A stretch of DNA of 64,000 nucleotides from Kriegella aquimaris (GTDB lineage: Bacteria > Bacteroidota > Bacteroidia > Flavobacteriales > Flavobacteriaceae). Of this stretch, positions 8,778 to 18,374 are shown piece by piece. Position 1 is the stretch's first letter. Each line of letters begins with the position of its first letter. The position numbers and the translations under genes were made by a program. The stretch spans positions 124,001-188,000 of the forward strand of contig NZ_FNGV01000007.1 in assembly GCF_900103215.1 (NCBI RefSeq), written 5' to 3'. The notes under the pieces are model-generated. The model was not told the origin of the DNA. It saw only the letters and a list, made by a program, of their open reading frames with translations, and did no database searches.

Positions 8778-9815
8778 ATGCCTGAAGAATCTGTAGAACA
8801 CATTGATTTTGATAATCTGAACAAACGTGCCATTTCACAACCGTTGGTCAAAAATATTTATACCGCAGATCCGTCGGCACATGTTTTTAACGGGAAAATT
8901 TATATTTACCCCTCACATGATGTGGATGCGGGAGAAGCATTTGATGATTTGGGAAGCCATTTCGCTATGGAAGATTATCACGTAATCTCAATGGACAATA
9001 TTAATAGTGCTGCGGTCGACAACGGGGTGGCATTACATGTGGAAGATGTAATTTGGGCCGAAAAGCAAATGTGGGCACCAGACGCGGCACATAAAAATGG
9101 AACGTATTATTTATATTTTCCAGCTAAAGACTACGATGGAATATTTAGGATTGGAGTCGCAGTAAGTGATTCCCCGACCGGACCTTTTGCCCCGCAACCA
9201 GATGCAATCAAGGGAAGTTTTTCAATCGACCCGGCAGTTTTTGAAGATGAAGACGGTAACTATTATATGTATTTTGGAGGTCTATGGGGCGGACAATTAC
9301 AGCGTTGGCGAGCAGGAAAATTTAATGCGGAATACCCCGAAAGTCCTACAGCGCATTTACCAGCTGACCAAGAGCCCGCATTATTGCCATTAGTTGCCAA
9401 ATTGACTGAAAACCTATTGGAATTTGCCGATACGCCACAAGAAGTTCAAATATTAGACGAAAATGGAGATTTATTATTGGCAGGAGATAATGAGCGTCGG
9501 TTCTTTGAAGCATCGTGGGTTCATAAATATCAGGGCAAATACTACTTTTCCTATTCTACCGGTGATACGCATTACATTTGCTATGCCATTGGAGAATCTC
9601 CTTATGGCCCCTTTACGTATGGCGGGCGTATTTTGAATCCGGTCGTGGGTTGGACCTCACATCATTCGGTTTGTCAAGTGGAAGATAAATGGTATTTATT
9701 CTATCACGATTCAAGCCTGTCTAAAGGTGTTACCCATTTGAGGTCGATAAAAGTTGCTGAACTAACACATCGCCCAGATGGAACCATCGAGACCTTAAAT
9801 CCTTATAAAGATTAA
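8778..9815 (+). CDS. GH43 beta-xylosidase / alpha-L-arabinofuranosidase, cytoplasmic
   Basis: Inverting glycosidase of the five-bladed propeller GH43 family. No signal peptide is visible, so it should act in the cytoplasm on oligosaccharides brought in by the preceding symporter. The catalytic trio fits well: base D31 in TADPSAHVF, pKa-modulating D151 in SIDPAVF and acid E244 in FFEASWVHK. Length (345 residues) matches a single-domain enzyme without the C-terminal lectin-like module of some xylosidases. GH43 includes both xylosidases and arabinofuranosidases; the xylan context favours xylosidase, but sequence reading alone cannot separate them. Last gene of the rightward unit; the neighbouring gene is convergent 49 bases on. 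Confidence 0.9.
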   Translation: MPEESVEHIDFDNLNKRAISQPLVKNIYTADPSAHVFNGKIYIYPSHDVDAGEAFDDLGSHFAMEDYHVISMDNINSAAVDNGVALHVEDVIWAEKQMWAPDAAHKNGTYYLYFPAKDYDGIFRIGVAVSDSPTGPFAPQPDAIKGSFSIDPAVFEDEDGNYYMYFGGLWGGQLQRWRAGKFNAEYPESPTAHLPADQEPALLPLVAKLTENLLEFADTPQEVQILDENGDLLLAGDNERRFFEASWVHKYQGKYYFSYSTGDTHYICYAIGESPYGPFTYGGRILNPVVGWTSHHSVCQVEDKWYLFYHDSSLSKGVTHLRSIKVAELTHRPDGTIETLNPYKD

Positions 9816-9864
9816 CTTCTCCTCACTAAAAATTAATGAACCCATAGAGGTATTGTGACATTGT

Positions 9865-12800
9865 CTAATTCAATTCAACAAATTGCATGGCATCATTGTT
9901 CTTCGCGGCAATAACATACGTTTTACTATTATAGTTAATGGTAGCCAAGTCCTTTACGTCACCTGGCACAAAAAAACCACTTTTTGAGGCGGGAATTGCT
10001 TGAAAGTCCCCTTCACCGTTGCCCTTTAGAAAAAGTCCGTAACTCGCGTCATTTCGAGGAGTCTCCACTTCTGAAACGTATAAGTTTCCTGCAATGAGAA
10101 GGTCTAACAGACCATCTTTGTCATAGTCATCCACCAAAATTCCATTTATGCTAGAAGTCTGTGCTTCGATAGGGAGTTTGTGTACGATGAATTGACCATT
10201 TTTATTTTCCAAATAAACGCTGGCAAATGATTTTACTTGGTAGTGTAATGCCGATTCCAGAGACTTTTCAGTGTATACCTCTTCCAAGGTTGCATCGGCA
10301 AAACTTTCATAATTCTCAAACTTCTGTTTAATGGAAGGTATCTGTTGCGAGGAGCACGATCGACCCCTCACCGGATATTGTTTCCCTTCATTGTAATAAC
10401 TTAGTACAATATCTTCATTACTGTCATTGTCAAAATCATGGGCGAAAATATCGAAGGTTTCATTTTCTGTGGCTTTGTATTTGTAATTTAAACCATTATT
10501 TCCGACTACATAATCCATATCCCCGTCTTGGTCAAAATCGCCTTGTTCGATGCTCCACCACCAGCCCGTAGTATCTTTGGTCAGTCCCATGTCTTCAGAT
10601 ACCTCTTCAAAACCCGTATCGGTATTTTCGAAGACGCGAATGGGCATCCATTCGCCTACAATAATGATGTCTGGCCGACCATCACTGTTAAAATCGGTAA
10701 TAATAGCATTTGTGGCCATACCAAGATTTTCAAATTCTGGAGGTTGCATTTCTGTGGCAAAGTTAAATTTTACGTTGTCTCTGCTGCTTTCATTTCTGAG
10801 TATATAACTAGTGGCAGGTGACGGATAGTTGCCTGGAACCTGTCTACCAAGAATCAACAAGTCTTCTCGGCCATCTTTATCAAAATCGGCATGGTATACA
10901 TTTGAACCACTCGTACTAATTTTGGGCAAAGATGTAGGATTTGCTTTTATAAAATTACCGGTGCCATCATTGAGGTAGAGTCTATCTTGAAGAGCCTTCG
11001 AATCTCTTGCGAATTCATAGCCACCACTTACCACATAAAGATCGTTGTCTCCATCGCCGTCGGCATCGAAAAGTAGTGCTCCCATGTCTTCACTTGATTT
11101 GTCGTCCTCTAAAAAAGGGGCAGCTTGGTTCTCGAATCCATTTGTGGATTGAAAAAAAATACTTCCTACGAAGTTGGCGGAACCTCCAATAAAATAGTCA
11201 TCTAGACCATCGTTGTTCATGTCGCCGACAACCAATGTCGGGCCAAAAGCAGACATTTTATGGGGCAATAGTACCTGTTTTTGAAAATCGTCGTAATTGT
11301 TTTCTTGATGTTTATGTTCGGGAAAAATGTCAGTGATGCCTGGAGCAAATAACTTAGATTTCATGTTTGCTTGAATTTGGCTGTCAACAGCATCGGAATG
11401 TTTTAAAACAAGGGTCTGATTTCCATTAATATTCTTTAGTTCTTGGATCTTACCATCTGTCCAAACTACTTTTAGGCTATCTATTTTTTTAGATTTGGCC
11501 AGTCCAAAATGAAGTTCTGGTGCCACGGAAGATTGAAACCCCCGGGTTAGGGTAAGTTCTTGCATTTGCGTTCGGCCATTTGCAGTAACGTATACCCGAT
11601 TGCCGAGACCGAATTTGTTCATTGATTCTTCTTCGAATTTGATGGTCAGGTAATGGTTGCTTTCAGAACTTTTGTTCTGAAAAACCGATGCAGGGTCGTC
11701 AATGTTATTTGTAATGATTTCAAGATCCCCATCATTATCAAGATCGGCATAGGCAACACCGTTGGAAAAGCCTTTGAATTCAATGCCCCACGTATCGTTG
11801 GCTTGTTCAAATTCTAAATTTCCCTTATTCTTAAAAATGAAATTGTCAATTTTTTCAGATGGAATTTCAAGGCTCAATTGTAATAAAGTGTCTGCACTTA
11901 GTTTTAAATTTTTGAGTTTATTGAAGTAGTCGTTATTATTGATTTCCCTTCTGGTACCATTGGAAACAAACAAATCTTTTAGACCGTCATTATCAAAGTC
12001 TGCGAATAGGGGTCCCCAGCTCCAATCGGTGGAGGAGGTTCCTGTTATTCTAGAGACATTGGAGAAATGTGGGATATTATCAGTAAATACGCCTGAATTC
12101 AACTGCATACAATTGTGCATGTACTGGTAACCAAATCCAGCATTGACAACATCCCAGAAAAGATCGATGTTCATGCTCGCCATATTGGCTTTCTGTCTTC
12201 TATTGCTTTGTGCCGACATATCTACCTGGAAAATATCAAGATTTCCATCGTCGTTAAAATCGGCAATATCGGCACCCATTCCATAGAATGCAGTATGTGA
12301 TGTGGCTTCTTTAACAACTTCACTGAACGTACCATCTTGGTTATTGAGGTACATGAAATCAGGAGAATTAAAGTCATTGGAAACGTAGAGGTCTGGCCAC
12401 GAGTCGTTGTTGAGGTCTCCTACGGTTGCACTTAGAGATAATCCAAAGGCTCGCAAGCCCGAGGTATTTGTAACATCTATAAAACGATCTCCGTGGTTCT
12501 CGTACAAATGACCTGTTTCATCACTCTTGACATTTTTCATCTTGTAAGCGTAAACAAATGTCGGGGAATCAAATTTGGTGGGCGGATAGTTGGCAACAAA
12601 AAGATCCAAGTCGCCATCTTTGTCATAATCAAAGAAAGTTCCTTGAACACTGTTACCGATATCATCTATGCCATATTGGGCTGCTTTTTCCGAGAAGGTG
12701 CCATCTCCATTATTCAAATAGAGCTCGTTGTTTCTTGGGCCGAATTTTCCGCCGACCGAACAATAGATGTCTAGAAAGCCATCACCATTTATATCGGCCA

Positions 12801-13176
12801 TAGTGGCACCAGTATACCAGCGACTATCACCGGAAACCCCTGCTTTTTTAGTAATATCTTCGAATTGCAGGTTGCCCTTGTTTAAATATAATTTGTTGGA
12901 GACTTGATTTCCTGTGAAGTAAATATCTAGGAGACCGTCATTGTTTATATCTCCAGTGGAAACACCGCCACCCATGTATAGATAGGAATAAGTGAAATAG
13001 TTCAGGCTGTCATTTTCGACCAAATTGTTAGCAAATTCAATTCCGGTTTGGGATGAATTCAAAGAGGAGAATATTTTCGTTTTTTGTTCCGCCAACTCTT
13101 TTTTTGGGGTACAATTGATTGAGCTCACTAAAACAATCGAACATAAAAAAAATCTTTGGGCTAGATTCATTTTCAT
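9865..13176 (-). CDS. FG-GAP/VCBS repeat lipoprotein with ASPIC/UnbV domain
   Basis: Large exported protein (1103 residues) of the CRTAC1-like type. A type II signal ends in SSINC (C22). Beyond it are many FG-GAP/VCBS propeller repeats with calcium-binding loops of the form D-x-N-x-D-G-x-x-D, for example DINNDGLLDIYF and DFDNDGLKDLFV. An ASPIC/UnbV domain lies around residues 505-590 (HYLTIKF to QTLVLKH), with further repeats to the C-terminus. No catalytic motif is recognisable. Such proteins are often encoded next to SusCD pairs in marine Bacteroidota, and a surface glycan-binding or structural role is usually assumed. It lies 128 bases downstream of the SusD-like gene, past a hairpin, so it may be expressed at a different level. 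Function unproven. Confidence 0.85.
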   Translation of the reverse strand: MKMNLAQRFFLCSIVLVSSINCTPKKELAEQKTKIFSSLNSSQTGIEFANNLVENDSLNYFTYSYLYMGGGVSTGDINNDGLLDIYFTGNQVSNKLYLNKGNLQFEDITKKAGVSGDSRWYTGATMADINGDGFLDIYCSVGGKFGPRNNELYLNNGDGTFSEKAAQYGIDDIGNSVQGTFFDYDKDGDLDLFVANYPPTKFDSPTFVYAYKMKNVKSDETGHLYENHGDRFIDVTNTSGLRAFGLSLSATVGDLNNDSWPDLYVSNDFNSPDFMYLNNQDGTFSEVVKEATSHTAFYGMGADIADFNDDGNLDIFQVDMSAQSNRRQKANMASMNIDLFWDVVNAGFGYQYMHNCMQLNSGVFTDNIPHFSNVSRITGTSSTDWSWGPLFADFDNDGLKDLFVSNGTRREINNNDYFNKLKNLKLSADTLLQLSLEIPSEKIDNFIFKNKGNLEFEQANDTWGIEFKGFSNGVAYADLDNDGDLEIITNNIDDPASVFQNKSSESNHYLTIKFEEESMNKFGLGNRVYVTANGRTQMQELTLTRGFQSSVAPELHFGLAKSKKIDSLKVVWTDGKIQELKNINGNQTLVLKHSDAVDSQIQANMKSKLFAPGITDIFPEHKHQENNYDDFQKQVLLPHKMSAFGPTLVVGDMNNDGLDDYFIGGSANFVGSIFFQSTNGFENQAAPFLEDDKSSEDMGALLFDADGDGDNDLYVVSGGYEFARDSKALQDRLYLNDGTGNFIKANPTSLPKISTSGSNVYHADFDKDGREDLLILGRQVPGNYPSPATSYILRNESSRDNVKFNFATEMQPPEFENLGMATNAIITDFNSDGRPDIIIVGEWMPIRVFENTDTGFEEVSEDMGLTKDTTGWWWSIEQGDFDQDGDMDYVVGNNGLNYKYKATENETFDIFAHDFDNDSNEDIVLSYYNEGKQYPVRGRSCSSQQIPSIKQKFENYESFADATLEEVYTEKSLESALHYQVKSFASVYLENKNGQFIVHKLPIEAQTSSINGILVDDYDKDGLLDLLIAGNLYVSEVETPRNDASYGLFLKGNGEGDFQAIPASKSGFFVPGDVKDLATINYNSKTYVIAAKNNDAMQFVELN

Positions 13177-13231
13177 AATAAGCGATAGACTTTCAATTCA
13201 TAATTTACAGATTTTGAATGAAATTGAAGAA

Positions 13232-13265
13232 AAAAAACAGCATGCCCAGAAACACACTGTTTTTT
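13232..13265 (-). terminator. Candidate terminator between SusD-like and FG-GAP genes
   Basis: AAAAAACAG (13232-13240) pairs perfectly with CTGTTTTTT (13257-13265) around a 16-base loop; on the minus strand the stem runs into a T tract. It starts 39 bases past the SusD-like stop. The stem is A/T-rich, so termination may be only partial. Confidence 0.45.
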
Positions 13266-13304
13266 ACAACTGCAACTAACTCAATCTAAAAACTGTTTAA
13301 TTCT

Positions 13305-14792
13305 TTAGTATCCGGGGTTCTGATCAGCCGAACTAATGTTTATGTTCGAATCTATTTCACCCTGTGGTATCGGTAAAAGCTCGTGTTTTCCTACTTGAAA
13401 ATTCGTTCCTGAGAGTTCGGTTTCCGCAATACCCCAACGAATTATATCGTTGAACCTTGATTGTTCTCCAGCGAGTTCTACTTTACGTTCATGAACCAAT
13501 GCATCAAAGACTTGTTCTTGAGACATACCTGTTGGCAAATCGTCGAGGCCTGCCCTATCGCGAACTTGATTGATATAGCCAATTGCTACATCTTGGCTTC
13601 CACCAGCTCTCATACTTTCGCATTCGGCCATCATCAGCAGTACATCGGCATACCTAAGGTATTTGAAATTTATACCGGACGTTTGATCTTCATTGGCATC
13701 CTTATAATAATTACAGTATTTTGACCAACCGGCATTACCGCCACCGTTACTTGGGAAATGATCAACTTCGAGGGATCCTCCTGGACCAAAAGTATCGCCA
13801 TTAACATAAAAAGACTGTTCGAAGCGAATATCGTCGGGTTCATACTCATTTAATAAGTCATCGGAAGGAAATACATTGAACCAGTCATTAAAACCGTATT
13901 CTTGCCCTCTAAAAGTTGCTTCATTCGGCCCCTGTCCGCTTCTATCTGAATTCCATTGAGCACTTGTTCCAAAATCATCATCGTATTCTATTTCAAAAAT
14001 TGATTCAACACCGTGTTCCGTTTCCTCCATAAAATTGTTGAAATAATTGTCTTCGAGTTCATAACCACTCAAAGCGTTGAATTGTGTAAGTGCATCATCA
14101 TACTGTTCCAAAAACAAATAAACTTTACCTAACAAAGCATGTGCCGCCCCTTTGGTTGCCCGTCCATTTTCCTCATCACCTTTCTCGAGCAATACAGGAA
14201 TTGCTTCCTGTAGATCTTTCACAATCAGGGAATAAATTTCGGCACTCGTACTTTTTGCCGGACCTACACCATCTTCTGGAGGTAAAACGGTTACCAACGG
14301 TGCGTCTCCAAACCTCGTGACAATAAAGAAGTAAAAAAGTGCCCTAAGGAACTTCGCTTCGCCAATTGCCTTTTGCTTTAAATCATCGCTCATTACCGAG
14401 GGTAATATGGCATTGATTTTATCAGAATTTTCAACTACAAAATTAGCTTTGTTGATGCCTCTATAACAGCTTTCCCAATAAGCTCCGATTGCGCCGTGAC
14501 TGGCGTCGAAAGAAAAATCAAGATATTGTCTTTTATCCGCTTCCAGCTGTGTATTTCCCCCATTTTCATGCGACATATTGTCCATCATAAAAAACATATG
14601 GCGGCTGTATAGGCCCTGAGTTTGTAAATTCGAGTATACAGCATTTACCGCGGACTGTACTTGTATAGGATTCTGGAAAAAGGAATCTGGCAAGAGTTCG
14701 TTAGGGTTCGTGAGTTCCAAAGAATCTTCATTACAGGATACGCTGAGACCTATAAGGGCCAAAATCGTTAAAATAATTTTATTTTTTTTCAT
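13305..14792 (-). CDS. SusD/RagB-like glycan-binding lipoprotein (pair 1)
   Basis: Outer-membrane lipoprotein that caps its SusC partner and captures oligosaccharides. Signal peptide with lipobox at C20 (SVSCNED). The N-terminal LTNPNELLPDSFF, the helical TPR-like body and the C-terminal stretch FNDIIRWG...LPIPQGEID..NPGY are diagnostic of SusD. 495 residues is normal. It begins 10 bases after the SusC-like gene ends, so the two are co-transcribed. Placement beside the xylan genes makes xylo-oligosaccharides a reasonable ligand, but the pair is convergent to the xylanase unit and the link is inferred. Confidence 0.95.
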   Translation of the reverse strand: MKKNKIILTILALIGLSVSCNEDSLELTNPNELLPDSFFQNPIQVQSAVNAVYSNLQTQGLYSRHMFFMMDNMSHENGGNTQLEADKRQYLDFSFDASHGAIGAYWESCYRGINKANFVVENSDKINAILPSVMSDDLKQKAIGEAKFLRALFYFFIVTRFGDAPLVTVLPPEDGVGPAKSTSAEIYSLIVKDLQEAIPVLLEKGDEENGRATKGAAHALLGKVYLFLEQYDDALTQFNALSGYELEDNYFNNFMEETEHGVESIFEIEYDDDFGTSAQWNSDRSGQGPNEATFRGQEYGFNDWFNVFPSDDLLNEYEPDDIRFEQSFYVNGDTFGPGGSLEVDHFPSNGGGNAGWSKYCNYYKDANEDQTSGINFKYLRYADVLLMMAECESMRAGGSQDVAIGYINQVRDRAGLDDLPTGMSQEQVFDALVHERKVELAGEQSRFNDIIRWGIAETELSGTNFQVGKHELLPIPQGEIDSNINISSADQNPGY

Positions 14793-14801
14793 GATTTTTT
14801 T

Positions 14802-17800
14802 TTAGAATGATAATTGGACTCCAAGTATAATTGATTTAGGTTGAGGGTAGTTACCTCTATCGATTCCTAATTCATATTGCCTATTTCCACCGTCATTTGT
14901 TAAAGGGTTTCCTATCTCAGGATCCAAACCTGAATAGTCTGATAACGTTATTAAGTTCTGACCACTTAGGTAAATTCTGCATTTTGAAAAATATTGATCA
15001 AGTGAAGTATTGTCAAGGGTATAACCTAAGGTGATATTTTTTAATCGGGTATAGGAACCATCTTCTACAAAACGATCGGATATGGAATTAAAATTTTGAT
15101 CTGAACCGCCGGCCTTTGGAACCGAATTGGAGGTTCCGGGCCCCGTCCATCTATTTAATACGTTTGTACCAGAATTGAATAAACGTGGCATGCCTTCAAG
15201 ATCGTATATATTAGTGTTGTATACGTCGACCCCGGCAACACCTGAGATAAATAGATTGATATCCAATTGCTTATATTTTGCATCTAGATTAAGTCCGTAG
15301 GTGACATCGGGATAGGGATTACCTATTTTAACACGATCATCTGCATTTATTTGACCATCGCCATTTTGATCAATAAAACGAATATCACCAGGGTTAACGG
15401 CAAGCTCTCCCTCGTCATTCGGTGTTTGGTTCAGAACAGCATCAACTTCTGCAGGAGTTTGATAAATACCATCGGTAACATAACCAAAGAAAAAGAATAG
15501 TGGCTCACCTACCTCTATACGGGAAATGTCTTGCGATTCGAAAGAGCCACCCGATAGTGACTCGTTAGAGCCCAATGATTTTACTTCGTTACTTGAAGTA
15601 CCGACATTTAGGTTGGCCGACCAAGTAAAGTCTCCCTCAAAATCGTTATAACCCAAATTCAATTCAAAACCTTTGGTATCGACTGAACCTACATTTTCAG
15701 TCACAGAACCGGAGTTTATTCCTAAAGATCCCGGCAAAGGTCGACTCATCAAGAGGTCGTCGCTAGTATTGCTAAAATATTCGACAGCTCCTGTAAATTT
15801 GCCTTTAAAAAGTTCGAAATCCAGACCAATATTCTTCATGGTAGTTTCCTCCCATTTCAGGTCAGGATTGGCCAAACCACCTGGAGTTGTTCCGGTCGCC
15901 AACGTACCGCCTAAAGGATAAAAGAAATCAGATAATAAGGTTGCACTATATTGATAGTTTCCAATTCTGTCATTTCCGGTTATCCCCCAACTACCTCTTA
16001 ACTTCAAAATGTTAAAGGCAGAATTTGACAAGAAACTTTCCTGCGCGATGTTCCATCCAACTGCTACCGAAGGAAAGGTTCCCCATCTGTTGTTGGAGCC
16101 AAAACGGGAAGAGGCATCGCGTCTAATTGAAGCAGCAAAAATATACTTTTGATCGAAGTTATAGTTGACCCTACCTAAATAGCCAATACGATTATATTCA
16201 AAAGATTGCGACTGTAAAAAAGATTGTTCATTTGAAACCTGATTTAGTTCGTTTGTAATCGGATTTTGGCTATTCGAATTCAAAATCTCGTCCACGGTCT
16301 CTTGCTTCTCGGCAAGTACCAAGACCTCTAAATTGTGAAGGTCGTTAAAGGTGGTAGTATAGTTCAGACTGTTCGTTATCGTAATTGATTTTCTTAGAGT
16401 TGAATTTTTGGTAATAGCGGCAAAAGTGGAGCTGTGGGTAGCTCCTTCGCTATCATCATTATAAGAGGGCCTGAATATGTTGGTGTTTGAATTTCTGTAC
16501 TCTAAACCGACTTGACTTTTGAATTTCAAATCTTTAATTATTTCAAGCTCACCAAAAAGGCTTCCTATAATTGCAGCCGATTTGTTGATATGTTCGCCCA
16601 ATGTTTGAACACGAATGGGGTTTTCGGCATCTTGTCCGTCTAAACCACTGCTCGGCCCCTGAAACCCCCCTAGATTATTGGAGTTGTAAATTGGTAAATA
16701 AGGCGGTATTTTAATGGCGTGCTCCAACAAAGACCGCGCACCAAGGTTTCTTTCAGGGTTTTGTTTATTAAACGATACTGACATCGTCTCTCCAAAATTA
16801 AACTTGCCCACCGTAAAATTACTATTGGCCCGAAATGAAAATCTCTCAAAACCGGTTTCTATTATGGCGCCTTCTTGGTCCATATATCCCGCCGAAAATC
16901 TAAAATCACTATTTTCTCCACCACCCGCAATGCCCAGATCAACCTTTTGCATAATGCCAGTTCGGAAAAGGGCATCTTGAAAATCAGTATTGTTTCCGGA
17001 AGAGGAAAGGGGTGAGGTAGGTACGATACCAAATGCATCGTTGGCGAACTGTAAATATTGCTCGGAGTTCAATACATCAAATCTTTGATTTGCATATTGA
17101 ATTCCTGTATAGGCATCTACATTGATTGTGGTTTTACCTGACCTTTTACCTTTTTTTGTAGTTACCATCACAACACCATTAGAACCTAGTGAACCGTATA
17201 TAGCAGTTGTAGAGGCGTCTTTCAAAATGTTGATTGATGCGATATCGTTTGGGTTTAAATCGCCCAAACCACTGGCAATTACACCGTCAATAACATATAA
17301 GGGGTCGTTATTGTTCATAGTTCCCAGCCCCCTGATTCGAACAACGGGCGCCGTTCCTGGAGAACCCGAGTTGAGAACGGTAACGCCGGCAGCCCTGCCT
17401 TGAAGCGCCTGATCGGCCGTTGCTACGGGAAGAGCTGACAACTCGTCTGCACCTACGGTGGAAATTGCCCCGGTAACCTCTGCCCTTGATTGCGTACCAT
17501 AACCAACTACGACAACTTCCTCTAGTGCTTCGGCATCTTCTTGAAGATTCACATTGATGGTATTCTGATTACCAACTGATATGGTCTGGGTCGTCATTCC
17601 TATATAGGAGAATACCAATTGATCCGAAGAGTTGATATCTGAAATGGAATAATTACCATCGAAATCGGACGTTGTCCCATTTGTGGTACCTGAAACTAAA
17701 ATGGAGGCACCAGGTAATGGGGCTCCCGACGCATCGGATACCATACCCGTAATGGTCTTGGTTTGTGAGAATGCATTTTGCCCCCATAGCGTGAGCAATG

Positions 17801-17834
17801 CAATACAGACAATTCTGAGTTTAATCATAATCAT
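14802..17834 (-). CDS. SusC/RagA-like TonB-dependent outer-membrane transporter (pair 1)
   Basis: TonB-dependent porter importing oligosaccharides across the outer membrane with its SusD partner. Order: signal peptide (1-24), CarboxypepD_reg-like domain (about 28-98, ITGMVSDASGAPLPGAS), a TonB-box-like EEVVVVGYG (105-113), the plug domain, then a beta-barrel ending in ILGVQLSF with terminal aromatic F. 1010 residues is typical. No STN domain is present, so it is not expected to signal through a FecR/FecI pair, unlike the SusC at 40914-44336. A second in-frame ATG at 17828 is an equally possible start. Confidence 0.95.
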   Translation of the reverse strand: MIMIKLRIVCIALLTLWGQNAFSQTKTITGMVSDASGAPLPGASILVSGTTNGTTSDFDGNYSISDINSSDQLVFSYIGMTTQTISVGNQNTINVNLQEDAEALEEVVVVGYGTQSRAEVTGAISTVGADELSALPVATADQALQGRAAGVTVLNSGSPGTAPVVRIRGLGTMNNNDPLYVIDGVIASGLGDLNPNDIASINILKDASTTAIYGSLGSNGVVMVTTKKGKRSGKTTINVDAYTGIQYANQRFDVLNSEQYLQFANDAFGIVPTSPLSSSGNNTDFQDALFRTGIMQKVDLGIAGGGENSDFRFSAGYMDQEGAIIETGFERFSFRANSNFTVGKFNFGETMSVSFNKQNPERNLGARSLLEHAIKIPPYLPIYNSNNLGGFQGPSSGLDGQDAENPIRVQTLGEHINKSAAIIGSLFGELEIIKDLKFKSQVGLEYRNSNTNIFRPSYNDDSEGATHSSTFAAITKNSTLRKSITITNSLNYTTTFNDLHNLEVLVLAEKQETVDEILNSNSQNPITNELNQVSNEQSFLQSQSFEYNRIGYLGRVNYNFDQKYIFAASIRRDASSRFGSNNRWGTFPSVAVGWNIAQESFLSNSAFNILKLRGSWGITGNDRIGNYQYSATLLSDFFYPLGGTLATGTTPGGLANPDLKWEETTMKNIGLDFELFKGKFTGAVEYFSNTSDDLLMSRPLPGSLGINSGSVTENVGSVDTKGFELNLGYNDFEGDFTWSANLNVGTSSNEVKSLGSNESLSGGSFESQDISRIEVGEPLFFFFGYVTDGIYQTPAEVDAVLNQTPNDEGELAVNPGDIRFIDQNGDGQINADDRVKIGNPYPDVTYGLNLDAKYKQLDINLFISGVAGVDVYNTNIYDLEGMPRLFNSGTNVLNRWTGPGTSNSVPKAGGSDQNFNSISDRFVEDGSYTRLKNITLGYTLDNTSLDQYFSKCRIYLSGQNLITLSDYSGLDPEIGNPLTNDGGNRQYELGIDRGNYPQPKSIILGVQLSF

Positions 17835-18168
17835 TGGGTTTTAGTTAGTATACGTGTTCAGTACACTCATAAATACAGAGAAAATACATCAGAGCAAATA
17901 TATGCGGAGGGCATTGAGGTTAATAAAAGAAATGAAGCAAACTATGAGAATCATGTTGCATCTAAGCCTGAAATATGGTTATTTGTGAATTTTGAGGATG
18001 CAATATTGTGAATATAGAAATTGTGTAGTGGGAAAAGTGAGTATGAAAATTGACAATCGCCAAACCCCATTTGGGTTTTGCCATTTCTGTATTTCTAACT
18101 TGATCACAAGAGGTCGATCAACGTATGATTACAAATAACTTGCAGGGAAGAAGGGAAGGGTTCAATAT
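17835..18168. other. Upstream region of the SusCD pair 1 operon
   Basis: Non-coding stretch (part of the 540-base gap up to 18374). It contains a perfect -7 box for the SusC gene and, at 18059-18081, an inverted repeat (GCCAAACCC and GGGTTTTGC, one mismatch, five-base loop) about 225 bases upstream of the start that might be an operator. No gene is supported. Confidence 0.5.
17895..17902 (-). promoter_or_regulatory. Bacteroidota -7 promoter element for SusC pair 1
   Basis: The minus strand reads TATATTTG, an exact match to TAnnTTTG, about 60 bases before the SusC start. The -33 region (near TTATTAA, about 20 bases upstream) is weak, so activator dependence is possible. Confidence 0.4.
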
Positions 18169-18206
18169 AAAAAAAGTCTGTGCAAATCGTTTCGAGGTGC
18201 ACAAAC
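18169..18206 (-). terminator. Intrinsic terminator after the YHYH gene cluster
   Basis: On the minus strand GTTTGTGCA (18206-18198) pairs with TGCACAGAC (18184-18176; eight Watson-Crick pairs plus one G-T) around a 13-base loop, followed directly by seven T (18175-18169). It lies about 170 bases after the stop of the last YHYH gene and is the best-formed terminator in the window. Confidence 0.75.
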
Positions 18207-18374
18207 CCTTTTAAATCGAAAATGGTATTAGAATTATTTCTAGTTTTTTAATTAAAATGGCCTTTATTAATTTGAGCGCAAGAATTACAGAGCCCAGGTT
18301 TAAAATCCGAAAAATGGATTTGCTTTCGGTAATCAAATTCTTGATGTATCAGAATAGATTGTGTAATTGTACAA

